This document shows, in pieces, positions 36,246-45,375 of a stretch of 64,000 nucleotides of DNA. The notes under the pieces were generated by a model, which did no database searches, had not been told where the DNA came from, and was given only the letters and a program-made list of their open reading frames with translations. How positions within the stretch are numbered: the first letter of the stretch is position 1; each line of letters begins with the position of its first letter. The DNA is from Fluoribacter dumoffii NY 23 (GTDB lineage: Bacteria; Pseudomonadota; Gammaproteobacteria; Legionellales; Legionellaceae). The stretch covers positions 3,192,325-3,256,324 of the forward strand of contig NZ_CM001373.1 of the NCBI RefSeq assembly GCF_000236165.1, given 5' to 3'. A program made the position numbers and the translations under genes.

Positions 36246-36868
36246 TTACACTGTAAATCTATTTTTAGGATTCAACGGGATTGAATCAAAACTTTTTAGT
36301 GAAATTTCGTAACTCCCTATTAAATTCTCAATCACTTGCGCCCGGATCTTATCCAACAGCTCTTGAGGCTCATATTTTTCTAAAAACTCTCTTAAGTTAT
36401 CGGATTATATTTAGGAAAAACATAATCAGCGGAAAGCCTATTAAACAATGCAGGGTAATTACGACTGTTTACCCCATGTTCTCTAGCTTGGATAAATAAT
36501 TCTTCAGGGCTTGGAAAATTGCCCAGCCTCCCCTCACGTTCATAATAAATACAAATTTTCAGTAAAGGTAAATCAAATGCTTGGTAGAGATATTTTTGAA
36601 TAAGCATCATTTCCAGTAAACTGAGATAGTAATCTTTCAACGATGTTTTTGGGGTAAACTCCACAGCCCGCACAAATAAACCTACTAGTGAGTCTTATTT
36701 GCATCAAGTAACACTTCATTCATTTCAAAACCACTTCGTTTTCTCCTGAATTTCTTTTGCCAGTTCATCTAGCGTCTTAAGCTTTTCCCTGCGGTCCAGG
36801 TAATTTATTAGTATATTAGAATGCTTCCTCCAGGCGAGTTGGCCTTGGCTCAAAGTTTGGTTTATTGG
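36246..36868 (-). pseudogene. degraded gene with at least three frameshifts
   Basis: Coding-like sequence continues leftward through three frames. It runs from 36868 to a TGA at 36725 (LAWRKHSNILINYLDRREKL and following), then a short frame around EMNEVLLDAN, then the frame around 36392-36690 (LKDYYLSLLEMMLIQKYLYQ, GRLGNFPSPEELF). At about 36402 one missing base would restore VFPKYNP to the next frame DNLREFLEKYEPQ, which ends at TAA 36246-36248. The pieces read as one helical protein of roughly 200 residues. The family is unknown to me. The longest unbroken piece, 93 codons with a GTG start, is unlikely to be a gene alone. Confidence 0.65.
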
Positions 36869-36885
36869 TTACCCTTGAAAAGAAT

Positions 36886-37218
36886 TTAAAGACCAAATTG
36901 TTTAAAGCACGGCGCCCCTAAGGATTTCATTGCACTGCATTCTATTATGGTAGTTGTGGCTTCTGCATCGTTGGCTATTTGAACAACATAGGAATTGCCA
37001 TTTGAACATGCGACATTCCAATAGGCCGCATCATTCAGATCAACACCTTGATAAAAAGAACCCACAGGAATGCATGGTTCACCTGCTGCATTGATAATAT
37101 TACTCAGGATTTGAGTTTTCTGCTCTGAGGATCTGCTTAACAGGATCTCATTGGCAATATTGGCGGCATTAGCGGAAGCAAATTCCAGCATCAAAACAAT
37201 CATTATAAACTTTTTCAT
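36886..37218 (-). CDS. small secreted cysteine-containing protein
   Basis: A 110-residue product with a signal peptide (MKKFIMIVLMLEFASANA) and a mature part containing four cysteines (in EPCIP, NVACSNG, IIECSAM and APCFKQ), probably forming two disulfides in the periplasm. The segment YWNVACSNGNSYVVQIAND is a strand-rich repeat seen in small bacterial envelope proteins of unknown function. It lies just upstream of the pseudogene on the same strand. Confidence 0.7.
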   Translation of the reverse strand: MKKFIMIVLMLEFASANAANIANEILLSRSSEQKTQILSNIINAAGEPCIPVGSFYQGVDLNDAAYWNVACSNGNSYVVQIANDAEATTTIIECSAMKSLGAPCFKQFGL

Positions 37219-37565
37219 AATGCATCCTAAATTTAAGTTGCATCACCTGAGGAAAATCTCGGTCTCTATGATGTTATTCTAGGATATAGAATGAATATAT
37301 CTAGGGCGTATGGACTTTTCATACCTCCTAGGCAGCAGTTTTATCACATCGATAACCCTTGATAAATTATGATTATGCTCTTATTACTCGATAGATTAGC
37401 GGAATGAGTTCGTCTTCAACTTGACCATTCCTGGATGCCGCGAACACGTCGCGGCATGTAGACAGGGGGAATTATCCACACGTCTAATTTGCGATATTTC
37501 AGCAATTAAACGCAGTGTCTAGAGCGAGCGCCTATATGCTGGTTCCCGCCCCTTTGAGATGAGCA
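37219..37565. other. intergenic region with REP-like hairpin
   Basis: No gene seen. The main feature is the hairpin at 37435-37457. The rest is AT-rich, and no good promoter for the downstream small gene could be fixed. Confidence 0.5.
37435..37457. repeat. REP-like palindrome
   Basis: ATGCCGCGA (37435-37443) and TCGCGGCAT (37449-37457) form a perfect nine-base stem with an ACACG loop. It is strongly G/C-rich in an AT-rich gap and has no T tract, which is more like a dispersed palindromic repeat than a terminator. Confidence 0.55.
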
Positions 37566-37835
37566 TTAGCGCTCATCACAAACGCTATAATATCCATGGC
37601 GAAAAGGGTTACTACGCGATCTAAACTTATAATCCCGGCAATGTTGTCCGCGATCATCGGTGTATCTTCTATCCAAGCGAAAGGAAAAATCTCCAAAATT
37701 CATGTCTTGTTGCCATTCCCGTTCCTGACGGGCTCTATCTTCTTCATCCATATGTTTCAAAAATTTACTGAGTTTACTGGCATGACTCACCGAAAAAAAA
37801 GAGGCAATGAGCAAAAGGAAGACTATTTTTTTCAT
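37566..37835 (-). CDS. small secreted basic protein
   Basis: An 89-residue product with a signal peptide (MKKIVFLLLIASFFSVSHA). The mature part is charged (EEDRARQEREWQQD) and ends in an Arg/Tyr-rich segment with two cysteines (QHCRDYKF and YYSVCDER) that could form one disulfide. No known family. A GATGAGC/GCTCATC hairpin (37558-37577) overlaps its stop codon and may end transcription. Confidence 0.68.
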   Translation of the reverse strand: MKKIVFLLLIASFFSVSHASKLSKFLKHMDEEDRARQEREWQQDMNFGDFSFRLDRRYTDDRGQHCRDYKFRSRSNPFRHGYYSVCDER

Positions 37836-37968
37836 AACTAGACCTTAAAAAACACAAAAAGCATGTTATTAAACCACAAATAGCCTAAATAAACAAAATT
37901 TAAAGAATAATTGAATAAAGTGTATACTAGAAATAATCAGCATATTTGATTTATCAGGGACTTTTATC

Positions 37969-38655
37969 ATGCTTGGTCATCCGTTTAAAACAACCCTTCC
38001 TTTTATTTTGATCAGCATGGTACTTTATCTTATATTACTCCCCATGATTCAATTTCCCTCGACCACTTTCTTTAAAGCCATTCCCATTGCGTTATTGATG
38101 CTTTTTACCTTGCAAGTCAATTGCAAAAGGCCAGTAAAGGTTTTATTACTTTTTGCCTTGGGATTTTCATTAATTGGGGATATTTTATTAACCTTCCCTG
38201 TTAAAATGGCATTGCAAATGGGGATCCTTGCGTTTATGGCAACCCATTGTTGTTACATAAGCTTATTTTTAAAAAACATGCAATTTCGCAAACAAAATGT
38301 GCTTTCTTTTTTACCTGTTTTGGCATTTGTCCTAATAAGCTTTTATTTTTTATCCCCCTTTCTTGGAGAAATGAAGACACCTGTAGCTGTTTATTTATGC
38401 CTACTTACCCTAATGGTTTTTTTCGCCTTTCAAGTGAAAAAACCCGCTTTTTTAACTCGATTGGGTGCCTGCCTCTTTTTACTGTCTGATTTTGTGTTAT
38501 CCATCAACTTGTTTGTTTTATTAAACAATAAGCCAATGGCAGTGTTGGTTATGTTTCTCTATTACCTTGCCCAGTTTTTATTGGTAATCAGCATCACCCA
38601 GACAAAAACAATGGTTTTCTTTAAGATACATAACCTTTTTCATGGTCATAAATGA
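37969..38655 (+). CDS. YhhN/TMEM86-family membrane protein (lysoplasmalogenase-like)
   Basis: A 228-residue integral membrane protein with about eight membrane helices. The YhhN/TMEM86 pattern is visible: KAIPIALLMLFTL, the ALGFSLIGDILLTF segment with its conserved Asp, and the later GACLFLLSDFVLSINLF with a second conserved Asp. TMEM86 members cleave the vinyl-ether bond of lysoplasmalogens; the bacterial activity is less certain. Monocistronic, in front of the exporter operon. Confidence 0.82.
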   Translation: MLGHPFKTTLPFILISMVLYLILLPMIQFPSTTFFKAIPIALLMLFTLQVNCKRPVKVLLLFALGFSLIGDILLTFPVKMALQMGILAFMATHCCYISLFLKNMQFRKQNVLSFLPVLAFVLISFYFLSPFLGEMKTPVAVYLCLLTLMVFFAFQVKKPAFLTRLGACLFLLSDFVLSINLFVLLNNKPMAVLVMFLYYLAQFLLVISITQTKTMVFFKIHNLFHGHK

Positions 38656-38779
38656 CTGGCGTTTTGCTTTTCACGGGACGTATAACTTCTCCAAAACAGA
38701 AAGCTTGCTTCATCTCAATCATATCAGCTACTAAACCCATTGTTTACAAACAACTTTTTTGACACGCTTAGGGGTTGCG

Positions 38780-38800
38780 CTTAATATACGTAATTAAATG
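38780..38800 (+). promoter_or_regulatory. weak PmrA-box-like sequence upstream of the exporter operon
   Basis: CTTAATATA (38780-38788) matches eight of nine bases of the cTTAATatT pattern and lies about 75 bases before the HlyD-type gene. The second half-site is poor and no convincing -10 follows at the expected distance, so this is a weak call. Confidence 0.25.
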
Positions 38801-38862
38801 CCTCAGTTAGCATATCTGCTGATTTTCCCTAAGTATCAACAAAAGCTCAGGATGGGTTGGAA

Positions 38863-39693
38863 ATGTGTAAATTGCTGTTCATTGGACTAACTATCTTATT
38901 ACTCACAGCCTGTGGGCAAGAAAATAACTCATTTAGCGGATATGTGGATACCGATCTGGTTTACTTATCCGCGGATTTTGGCGGAAGGTTAGCTGATCTC
39001 GCTGTACTTAGGGGGCAGCAAGTCCAAAACAATCAATTGCTGTTTAAGCTGGAACAAACCAGTGAACTTTATAACGTACAAATGAGTAAGCTAAGTAAAA
39101 AAGATCTGCTTGCGCAACGCCAACAAATTTTATCCCAACTCAAGTACAATAAAATCAATTATCGGCGTATCCTGGAAATGCAAAAACAAAATGCAGCCAG
39201 CCAAAATGATCTCGATGCAGCCCAAAGAGATTTAAACATTTCTAAAGATCAGCTTGCTGATATAGATGTTAAAATTAAAAATAATCAAGTAGATACTGCC
39301 GATAAAAAATGGCAGATGACCCGCAAGGAAAATTTTGCACCCGAACCTGGAATTGTATTTGACACTTACTATACAAAAGGGGAATTTGTCCAAGCCGGCG
39401 CTCCTGTTCTTGCCCTGGTTACCCCAAATAATATTAAAGCCGTATTTTTCGTCCCAGAGGAAAAACTCGATCAACTGCGCCTTAACCAGCACGTGACCCT
39501 TAAGACGGACACAAACCCCAATTTTGCAACTGGCCATATTTACTACATTTCCAATATTGCAGAATACACCCCCCCTATCATTTATTCGCGTGAGGAACGT
39601 CAGCGCCTCGTTTTCAGAGTTGAAGCAAAAATCGACACCCCTGATTTGGAAAAAATTCATCTGGGTCAACCTGTTACTTTGGAATTAGCCTGA
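38863..39693 (+). CDS. HlyD-family periplasmic adaptor (lipoprotein)
   Basis: Membrane-fusion protein of a tripartite efflux pump, about 276 residues. A lipobox LTAC places the lipidated Cys at 17. The first lipoyl half (SGYVDTDLVYLSADFGGRLA), a long helical hairpin (about 70-150, with QNDLDAAQRDLNISKDQL), the second lipoyl half (PEPGIVFDTYYTKGEFVQAG) and a beta-barrel follow. I use ATG 38863, two codons inside a TTG start. It overlaps the ATPase gene by a single base. It resembles YbhG and other EmrA/HlyD adaptors. Confidence 0.9.
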   Translation: MCKLLFIGLTILLLTACGQENNSFSGYVDTDLVYLSADFGGRLADLAVLRGQQVQNNQLLFKLEQTSELYNVQMSKLSKKDLLAQRQQILSQLKYNKINYRRILEMQKQNAASQNDLDAAQRDLNISKDQLADIDVKIKNNQVDTADKKWQMTRKENFAPEPGIVFDTYYTKGEFVQAGAPVLALVTPNNIKAVFFVPEEKLDQLRLNQHVTLKTDTNPNFATGHIYYISNIAEYTPPIIYSREERQRLVFRVEAKIDTPDLEKIHLGQPVTLELA

Positions 39694-40595
39694 TGAATGA
39701 TTTTGCAATTGATGTGAGAAATCTAACGAAAAAATTCGATGAAAAACTCGCTGTAGATCATATTAATCTGCAAGTAAGGAAAGGCTCTATATTTGGTTTT
39801 TTAGGCTCCAATGGCAGTGGCAAAACAACCACCATTCGTATGATTTGTGGACTTCTAACGCCTACAGATGGGGAAGGAGTATGCCTTGGATATGATATCC
39901 GAACCCAAAGCGATGAAATAAAAAAACGCACTGGTTATATGCCTCAGAAATTCAGTTTTTACATGGGCTTAACTGTTCAGGAAAACCTTCGCTTTATTGC
40001 TGATATTTTTCAGATCGAGAATTCGAGACAAGCAATTGAGGATATCATCAACGATCTTGAACTCGAAGATTATCGAAAAATACAGGCAGGGAATTTATCA
40101 GGTGGGTGGAAGCAGCGCCTGGCATTAGCATGCAGCTTATTGCACAAACCTCAATTATTGTTTCTCGATGAACCTACGGCAGGTGTCGATCCCAAGGCAC
40201 GGAAAGAATTTTGGGATTATTTACATAAAATATCCTTACGTGATGGCACAACAATTCTCGTAACAACCCATTATATGGATGAAGCCGAAAAGTGCACCGA
40301 CCTGGCTTATATTAACCTGGGGAATTTATTATATACCGGTAGGACCAGAGATTTAATTCCGCACTCCAAAGTGAAAACTTACATTGTACAGACTGAAAGA
40401 GATGAACAAAGTTCGTTATTGGAAAAAATCCATGAGACCTATCCCAAGCTGCTCGCTTCTATTGTAAATAATGAATTACGTATTTCCTCGAGGAACTATC
40501 AATTACTCAACAGAATGATTGAAGAAAACAATGAACTGTCGTTTAAAGAAACCACGCCTTCTTTTGAAGAGGTGTTTATCGGATTGATGCGATGA
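39693..40595 (+). CDS. ABC transporter ATP-binding protein of the exporter
   Basis: A 300-residue ATPase with Walker A GSNGSGKTT (near residue 38), Q-loop MPQKFSFYMGLTVQEN, signature GNLSGGWKQRLALA, Walker B LLFLDEPTAG and H-loop VTTHYMDEAEKC. The signature has Trp where most ABC proteins have Gln (LSGGW), as in several YbhF/DrrA-type members. The start overlaps the adaptor stop (TGATGA), and the stop overlaps the permease start (ATGA), so the three proteins are translationally coupled. Confidence 0.93.
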   Translation: MNDFAIDVRNLTKKFDEKLAVDHINLQVRKGSIFGFLGSNGSGKTTTIRMICGLLTPTDGEGVCLGYDIRTQSDEIKKRTGYMPQKFSFYMGLTVQENLRFIADIFQIENSRQAIEDIINDLELEDYRKIQAGNLSGGWKQRLALACSLLHKPQLLFLDEPTAGVDPKARKEFWDYLHKISLRDGTTILVTTHYMDEAEKCTDLAYINLGNLLYTGRTRDLIPHSKVKTYIVQTERDEQSSLLEKIHETYPKLLASIVNNELRISSRNYQLLNRMIEENNELSFKETTPSFEEVFIGLMR

Positions 40596-41749
40596 AGTTT
40601 AAGAATTTAGTACATGGATTATCTCTAGAGCGTCTCGCAGGTCTAATACGTAAAGAGTTTATCCTGATCACCCGTGATCGGGGCACGATAGCGATGTTGG
40701 TCATTTTGCCGATTATGCTGCTTATTCTTTTTGGTTTTGCTATTGAATTTGATCCCAAACATCTCCCTACTACCGTTATTAGTTATGATAATTCCCCCCT
40801 AACCCGAAGCTATGTGAGTGCACTTGAAGCTTCCGGATATTTTAAAGTGACGAGCCTGGAAACAAGCGAACATCAAAAAAATCAGGATTTTGCAAATGGA
40901 AAGATCAGTTTGGCATTTACTATTCCTCCTGATTTCACTCGTAAATACATTCGTAAAGAGAATCCACAATTACTGGTTGAAATTGATGGCTCTGATCCTG
41001 GAAGCAGTGCCAGTGCACTTGGGAATGCGCTGCCTATATTGAATCAAACGTTGGATGGATTCAATAAACAAGGATTGGGTTCCCCACTGCCTGCTCAAAG
41101 CACCCGCAGTGTCGACCTTACAATTCACCGACTTTATAATGAATCGAATACCAGTTCTTATAATATCGTTCCCGGGTTAATTGGGGTATTACTTACCCTG
41201 ACTATGGTGATGCTTACCTCGACTGCCATCACTTCCGAGAAGGAGGCTGGGACGATGGAAATGTTGTTAAGTACCCCGTTAAAACCTACAGAGATTATTC
41301 TTGGCAAAGTCATCCCTTATATTGTTTTAGGTTACTTGCAACTTACCAGTATTTTAATTTTTGGAAAGGTTTTAATTCATATTCCTACTGAAGGAAGTAT
41401 TATCTTACTTTATATAGCAGTTGCCCCTTTTATCATTGCCAATTTAATGGTAGGCATGATTTATTCCACCCTTGCACGTACGCCAATGCAAGCAATGCAA
41501 CTAAGCGTTTTTTACCAATTACCCTCAATGTTTTTATCGGGGTATATTTTTTCTTTCTATGGTATGCCTAAATGGGCACAGCTGATTGGATACTGTATGC
41601 CTATGACTTACTTTGTACGAATTGCACGGGGAATTTTATTGAAGGGAAATACCTTCAGCCAAATTGTTCCCAATATTTTACCTATTTTGTTAATTGCTTT
41701 TATTTTGATTCTTTTAACAGGAAAAATATTTAGAACGAAGCTCGACTAA
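40592..41749 (+). CDS. ABC-2-type permease of the exporter
   Basis: A 385-residue ABC-2 permease: one N-terminal membrane helix (about 30-50), a large periplasmic domain, then five C-terminal helices. The motif TSTAITSEKEAGTMEMLLSTPLKPTEIILGK is characteristic of the YhhJ/YbhR/YbhS family (conserved ERE/EKE element). Only one permease gene is present, so it should act as a homodimer. Confidence 0.93.
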   Translation: MKFKNLVHGLSLERLAGLIRKEFILITRDRGTIAMLVILPIMLLILFGFAIEFDPKHLPTTVISYDNSPLTRSYVSALEASGYFKVTSLETSEHQKNQDFANGKISLAFTIPPDFTRKYIRKENPQLLVEIDGSDPGSSASALGNALPILNQTLDGFNKQGLGSPLPAQSTRSVDLTIHRLYNESNTSSYNIVPGLIGVLLTLTMVMLTSTAITSEKEAGTMEMLLSTPLKPTEIILGKVIPYIVLGYLQLTSILIFGKVLIHIPTEGSIILLYIAVAPFIIANLMVGMIYSTLARTPMQAMQLSVFYQLPSMFLSGYIFSFYGMPKWAQLIGYCMPMTYFVRIARGILLKGNTFSQIVPNILPILLIAFILILLTGKIFRTKLD

Positions 41750-41766
41750 ATCATTAATTGGAAATT

Positions 41767-43248
41767 ATGAAACCTAAAATTATCTTATTCAATCTCTTCG
41801 CCCTATTACTTGGAGGATGTTGCAAAAACTGTGTCGTTCCCGAGCAAGTGAATTATCCTAAAAATGCGCGTAGTGGAATAAAATATACTAATAGTACAAC
41901 GGATTTAAGTCGGGTTGCATGGTGGAATAAGTTGCGGGATCCTGAATTGAATCAACTTATAGCCAAGGCCTTAGCCTGTAATGATACAGTAAAACGCTCG
42001 TATGCTACGATTGAACAAGCTCAAGCACAATTAAAAGCAGCCCAATATGCCTGGATTCCCACTCTAGATGCCACCGCGACCGGTTTTGCTGGGGGAACTT
42101 GGAATTCACATGTCACACCCAGAGGACAATTGGCTAACAGTCCTTTTTTCTCAAATCTGTCCAACTTGAGATTCAGAGGGTACTACGCTGGCTTTGTGCC
42201 AAGATACACCGTAAATATATTAAATAATATTTATAATATTAAAGCGGCAAAGGCTTCTTTAGCTATGGAGCAAGCTCAGTCTCAGTCCACAAAATTGGGA
42301 ATCATTAGCCAAATGAGCGGGGCTTATTTTATGCTCTTGAGTCAAAGAGAGCAATTGGCTGTTGAGAAGGAGCTGACGAACGATTTAAAGAAGCTGCATC
42401 AACTCGAACAAATTCGCTTCCGAAAAGGTGCCAGCAATATTGAAATCCCAATTAATATTGATCAACAACTGGCCCAGGAAGAGGCTAAGATTCCTCAAAT
42501 TGAAAGTGTCATTGCGCAAAGCGAAAATACCATTCACCTGTTATTGAATCAAAACCCAGGACCTATCGCGACCCATAGAAGCGTGCTTTCGTTGAATTTG
42601 AGTCATTTAATTCCTTCATCACTACCTTCTTCCGTCTTAAAAAATCGTCCCGATCTTATCATTGCGTTAAATAATTTAAAAATTGCAGAAGCACAAATTG
42701 GAATGGCATATTCAGCTTTTTTCCCAACCATCACCTTAACCAGTTTGATTGGCGGTGCGTCTGTTGATTTAAGAAATCTTCTAAAGTTGAGTACAAATAT
42801 TTGGGTTGCCCAAGCTGCTGCATCAACAAAAATATTCAATGCCAGCTCTTATGCAGACATTAAATCAGCGAAAGCTGGATTCAAAGCAACTTATTATGAT
42901 TACTTATATACACTTCATTCTGCTTTTGCTGATGTGGATGATGCCCTTACCAATGAGCAGAATAACAATTTATCCTATTTGCAAACGCAAAAAGGATATC
43001 AAGCGGCGAGAAAAGCATATCGAGTTGCATTAGCCCAATATAAATCTGGAGCAAGAGATTACCGCAATGTAATTAATGCAAAAATAAATCTGGATCGCAG
43101 CAAATTGAATTTAATCCAGGAAAAAGCCCAATTACTCGACAGCATTGTGCAAGTATATAATGAAGTCGCTGGTGGATACGATGCTGAAATAATCACCAGG
43201 GCAAGTAAACAGCCTGGAAAATCCAGGCAATCTCAAATGAGTCTCTAG
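41767..43248 (+). CDS. outer-membrane factor lipoprotein of the exporter (NodT family)
   Basis: TolC-like outer-membrane channel, about 493 residues. It begins with a lipoprotein signal (LLLGGCCKNC, lipidated Cys18), then WWNKLRDPELNQLIAKALA, the helical-barrel repeats AEAQIGMAYSAFFPTITLT and AYRVALAQYKSGARDYRNVINA, the last typical of the NodT family. ATG 41767 is preferred to the upstream TTG. With the three preceding genes it completes a four-gene tripartite ABC exporter; the cargo cannot be told from sequence. Confidence 0.92.
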   Translation: MKPKIILFNLFALLLGGCCKNCVVPEQVNYPKNARSGIKYTNSTTDLSRVAWWNKLRDPELNQLIAKALACNDTVKRSYATIEQAQAQLKAAQYAWIPTLDATATGFAGGTWNSHVTPRGQLANSPFFSNLSNLRFRGYYAGFVPRYTVNILNNIYNIKAAKASLAMEQAQSQSTKLGIISQMSGAYFMLLSQREQLAVEKELTNDLKKLHQLEQIRFRKGASNIEIPINIDQQLAQEEAKIPQIESVIAQSENTIHLLLNQNPGPIATHRSVLSLNLSHLIPSSLPSSVLKNRPDLIIALNNLKIAEAQIGMAYSAFFPTITLTSLIGGASVDLRNLLKLSTNIWVAQAAASTKIFNASSYADIKSAKAGFKATYYDYLYTLHSAFADVDDALTNEQNNNLSYLQTQKGYQAARKAYRVALAQYKSGARDYRNVINAKINLDRSKLNLIQEKAQLLDSIVQVYNEVAGGYDAEIITRASKQPGKSRQSQMSL

Positions 43249-43296
43249 ATGCCAGCTGTTGCGCTGCACCCATGGCCATTCAATCCTCTGTTTGCA

Positions 43297-43863
43297 TTAT
43301 GCTTCTTCAGCAAGCGCCTTTTCAACCGCTTTGACAAATCTCCCTGCTTCCGGAGAAGTCGTTGAATAGAAATAATCAACAAGATCGCCTTTGCGGTTAA
43401 TAAGGTATTTATGAAAGTTCCATTTTGGCGCTGTACCAAATCCTAGTTTTTCTTTAGCCCAAAGATAGAAGGGATGCGCATTTTTCCCGGAAACCACTTC
43501 TTTGGCAGCCATGGGAAAAGTAACCCCATAATTGACCTGGCAGAAATTGGCAATTTCTTGTTCTGTACCGGGTTCCTGACCACCAAAATCGTTTGCAGGA
43601 ACTCCAAGTATCACCAATCCACGATCCTTGTATTTTTCATAAAGCTTCTCCAAGCGAGCATACTGGGGGGTGAAACCACACTTGGAAGCCGTATTCACAA
43701 CAATCAAAACCTTGCCTCGAAAGGCAGATAAAGGTAAGGGTTCATGCCCCCGTAAGGTATGAAAAGAATAATCATAGGCATTATTATTGAGTTGGGTTGA
43801 ATCAGCTGAAGCGGTGTTAGAGGTCATGATGCAACATCCTAGTATAATAGTTAAAAAACGCAT
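43297..43863 (-). CDS. glutathione peroxidase family, exported
   Basis: Thiol peroxidase of 188 residues. It has an N-terminal signal peptide (residues 1-20) and the active cysteine Cys62 in VNTASKCGFTPQY; Gln and Trp of the tetrad are in GVPANDFGGQEPGTEQEI and KWNFHKYLI. Cysteine rather than selenocysteine is used. The signal peptide suggests a periplasmic location, so it may rely on thioredoxin-like reductants and not glutathione. Confidence 0.92.
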   Translation of the reverse strand: MRFLTIILGCCIMTSNTASADSTQLNNNAYDYSFHTLRGHEPLPLSAFRGKVLIVVNTASKCGFTPQYARLEKLYEKYKDRGLVILGVPANDFGGQEPGTEQEIANFCQVNYGVTFPMAAKEVVSGKNAHPFYLWAKEKLGFGTAPKWNFHKYLINRKGDLVDYFYSTTSPEAGRFVKAVEKALAEEA

Positions 43864-43956
43864 GATTTATCCCTGTGTCCATTCGCGACTTAATTATTGG
43901 GATGATAAATTATCATTCATCATAAACTATTGATCCAGTAATGCAATAAAAATCAG

Positions 43957-44379
43957 TTAACCAAGAGCGAGCTGATGTTTAATTTGTTCCTGGACTTCAT
44001 GCATATGCTGTTCATCCTTATAATGAGTTCGCGGCCAAAAAAATCCTTTAAGTCCATCATGTCTGTTTCTTGGCACTATATGTATATGCAGATGAGGTAT
44101 GCTTTGGCTCACCGTGTTATTCATCGCAATGAAACTTCCTGCAGCACCCATTGCCTTTTCAATAGCCTTGCCTATCTTTTGGGTTAATGTGAAGAGTGGG
44201 GAAACCAAGGAGTCCGGCACATCATACAACGTCTTTATATGCTGCTTGGGGGCTAATAAAGTATGACCGGGAAAAAGCGGACGAGAGTCCAGAAATGCAA
44301 TGAAGTCCTCATCTTCAAAAACGATAAAAGCGCTTTCCTTTTTTGCAACAATTAAGTCAATGACACATTCACTTGCCAT
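43957..44379 (-). CDS. HIT-family nucleotide-binding hydrolase
   Basis: The 140-residue product carries the histidine-triad motif IPHLHIHIVPR near residue 97, plus the N-terminal CVIDLIVAKKESAFIVFED and PGHTLLAPKQH segments typical of Hint/HIT proteins. Members hydrolyse AMP-linked substrates. No operon partner. Confidence 0.93.
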   Translation of the reverse strand: MASECVIDLIVAKKESAFIVFEDEDFIAFLDSRPLFPGHTLLAPKQHIKTLYDVPDSLVSPLFTLTQKIGKAIEKAMGAAGSFIAMNNTVSQSIPHLHIHIVPRNRHDGLKGFFWPRTHYKDEQHMHEVQEQIKHQLALG

Positions 44380-44596
44380 TTACGTCCTTATTTATCCGTT
44401 ATGTGAGTGGTGTTTTATCCAAATGAATTATATAACACACTTTAGGTGCTCCAGCATATTTTCATTTTCCGCCCTATACTATGTTTGAGGCTAAGAAAAA
44501 CTTCTATAGGGATGTTTCGAGTGACGTTAACTCCTTTTATTTTTTCATATTTGTGGAAGACCCTGATTTGAGGATAAGATAAATCAATAACCTTTT

Positions 44597-44632
44597 GCAG
44601 ATAAGAGTAAACCCTGTTTTTTATCTGCTTTT
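44597..44632 (+). terminator. hairpin with T run upstream of the PEBP-like gene
   Basis: GCAGATAA (44597-44604) and TTATCTGC (44621-44628) form a perfect eight-base stem followed by four T, in the 5' leader of the gene at 44658. It may be a terminator of an upstream transcript or an attenuator-like leader. Confidence 0.5.
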
Positions 44633-44657
44633 AGAAATGTTTTAGAGGAAAAATAAA

Positions 44658-45209
44658 ATGAAAAAATATACCCTGCTTTTGTTCCTGGTGCTTTCTTTGT
44701 TTCACTACAACAGCTTTGCAAATACATTCACCATAAAAAGTTCTGCATTCAAAATGAATTCAATGATTCCGGATCAATACACCTGTAATGGGGTCGATCA
44801 ATCACCCCCTTTAACATGGAGTAACATTCCTCCTAATACCCAGTCACTGGCTTTAGTGGTCGATGACCCAGATGCGCCCGATGGCACCTGGACCCATTGG
44901 ATAGTGTTTAATATACCGCCTACTGTAAAAGAATTAGGAGCTGGAGCCCCGGTTCCTCCCGGAGCTTCAAATGCCAAAAACAGTTGGGGCGGTTTAGGCT
45001 ATCGCGGTCCTTGCCCTTCTCTTGGAGCCCACAGTTATCATTTTAAATTATATGCCTTAGATACGATATTGGATTTGGGAGATGGTACAACTCGAGATAT
45101 TGTCTTAAATGCGATAACGGGACATGTTATTGGCAGTGCGGAGTTGGTCGGCCTTTATCAAACCTTTAAAAAACCTGCTGCTGCGCCAAATAACACCCCT
45201 GCTCAATGA
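44658..45209 (+). CDS. YbhB/YbcL-type PEBP protein, exported
   Basis: A 183-residue phosphatidylethanolamine-binding-protein homolog with signal peptide (residues 1-21, ending SFA). The ligand-site motif DDPDAPDGTWTHWIVFNIP and the GYRGPCPSLGAHSYHFKLYALD segment are canonical. Related YbhB/YbcL proteins bind small anions; their cellular role is unclear. Monocistronic, with GAGGAAA as ribosome-binding site. Confidence 0.93.
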   Translation: MKKYTLLLFLVLSLFHYNSFANTFTIKSSAFKMNSMIPDQYTCNGVDQSPPLTWSNIPPNTQSLALVVDDPDAPDGTWTHWIVFNIPPTVKELGAGAPVPPGASNAKNSWGGLGYRGPCPSLGAHSYHFKLYALDTILDLGDGTTRDIVLNAITGHVIGSAELVGLYQTFKKPAAAPNNTPAQ

Positions 45210-45375
45210 CACCATAACTTGGATTGATAATCCCGGGTACGCTCAGAAATTCTTCGTCTTCCCCAAAAAGACGAGGGATTTCTCCCTCCCAGGGATACAG
45301 AGAAAATAACTTTGACACCTGGGTGCTCGAACAAAAGCCTCAGCTTCTGACTGCATCATCTCTTGGCTGCGTCTT

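Noticed and set aside
36281-36499. 72-codon plus-strand frame
   Set aside because: Opposite to the better-supported pseudogene reading on the minus strand.
39232-39669. 145-codon open frame on the minus strand
   Set aside because: Fully antisense to the HlyD-type adaptor, which has clear domain motifs.
45251-45277. hairpin between the PEBP-like gene and the solute-binding protein gene
   Set aside because: The stem contains G-T pairs and no T tract follows on either strand; too weak to call a terminator.
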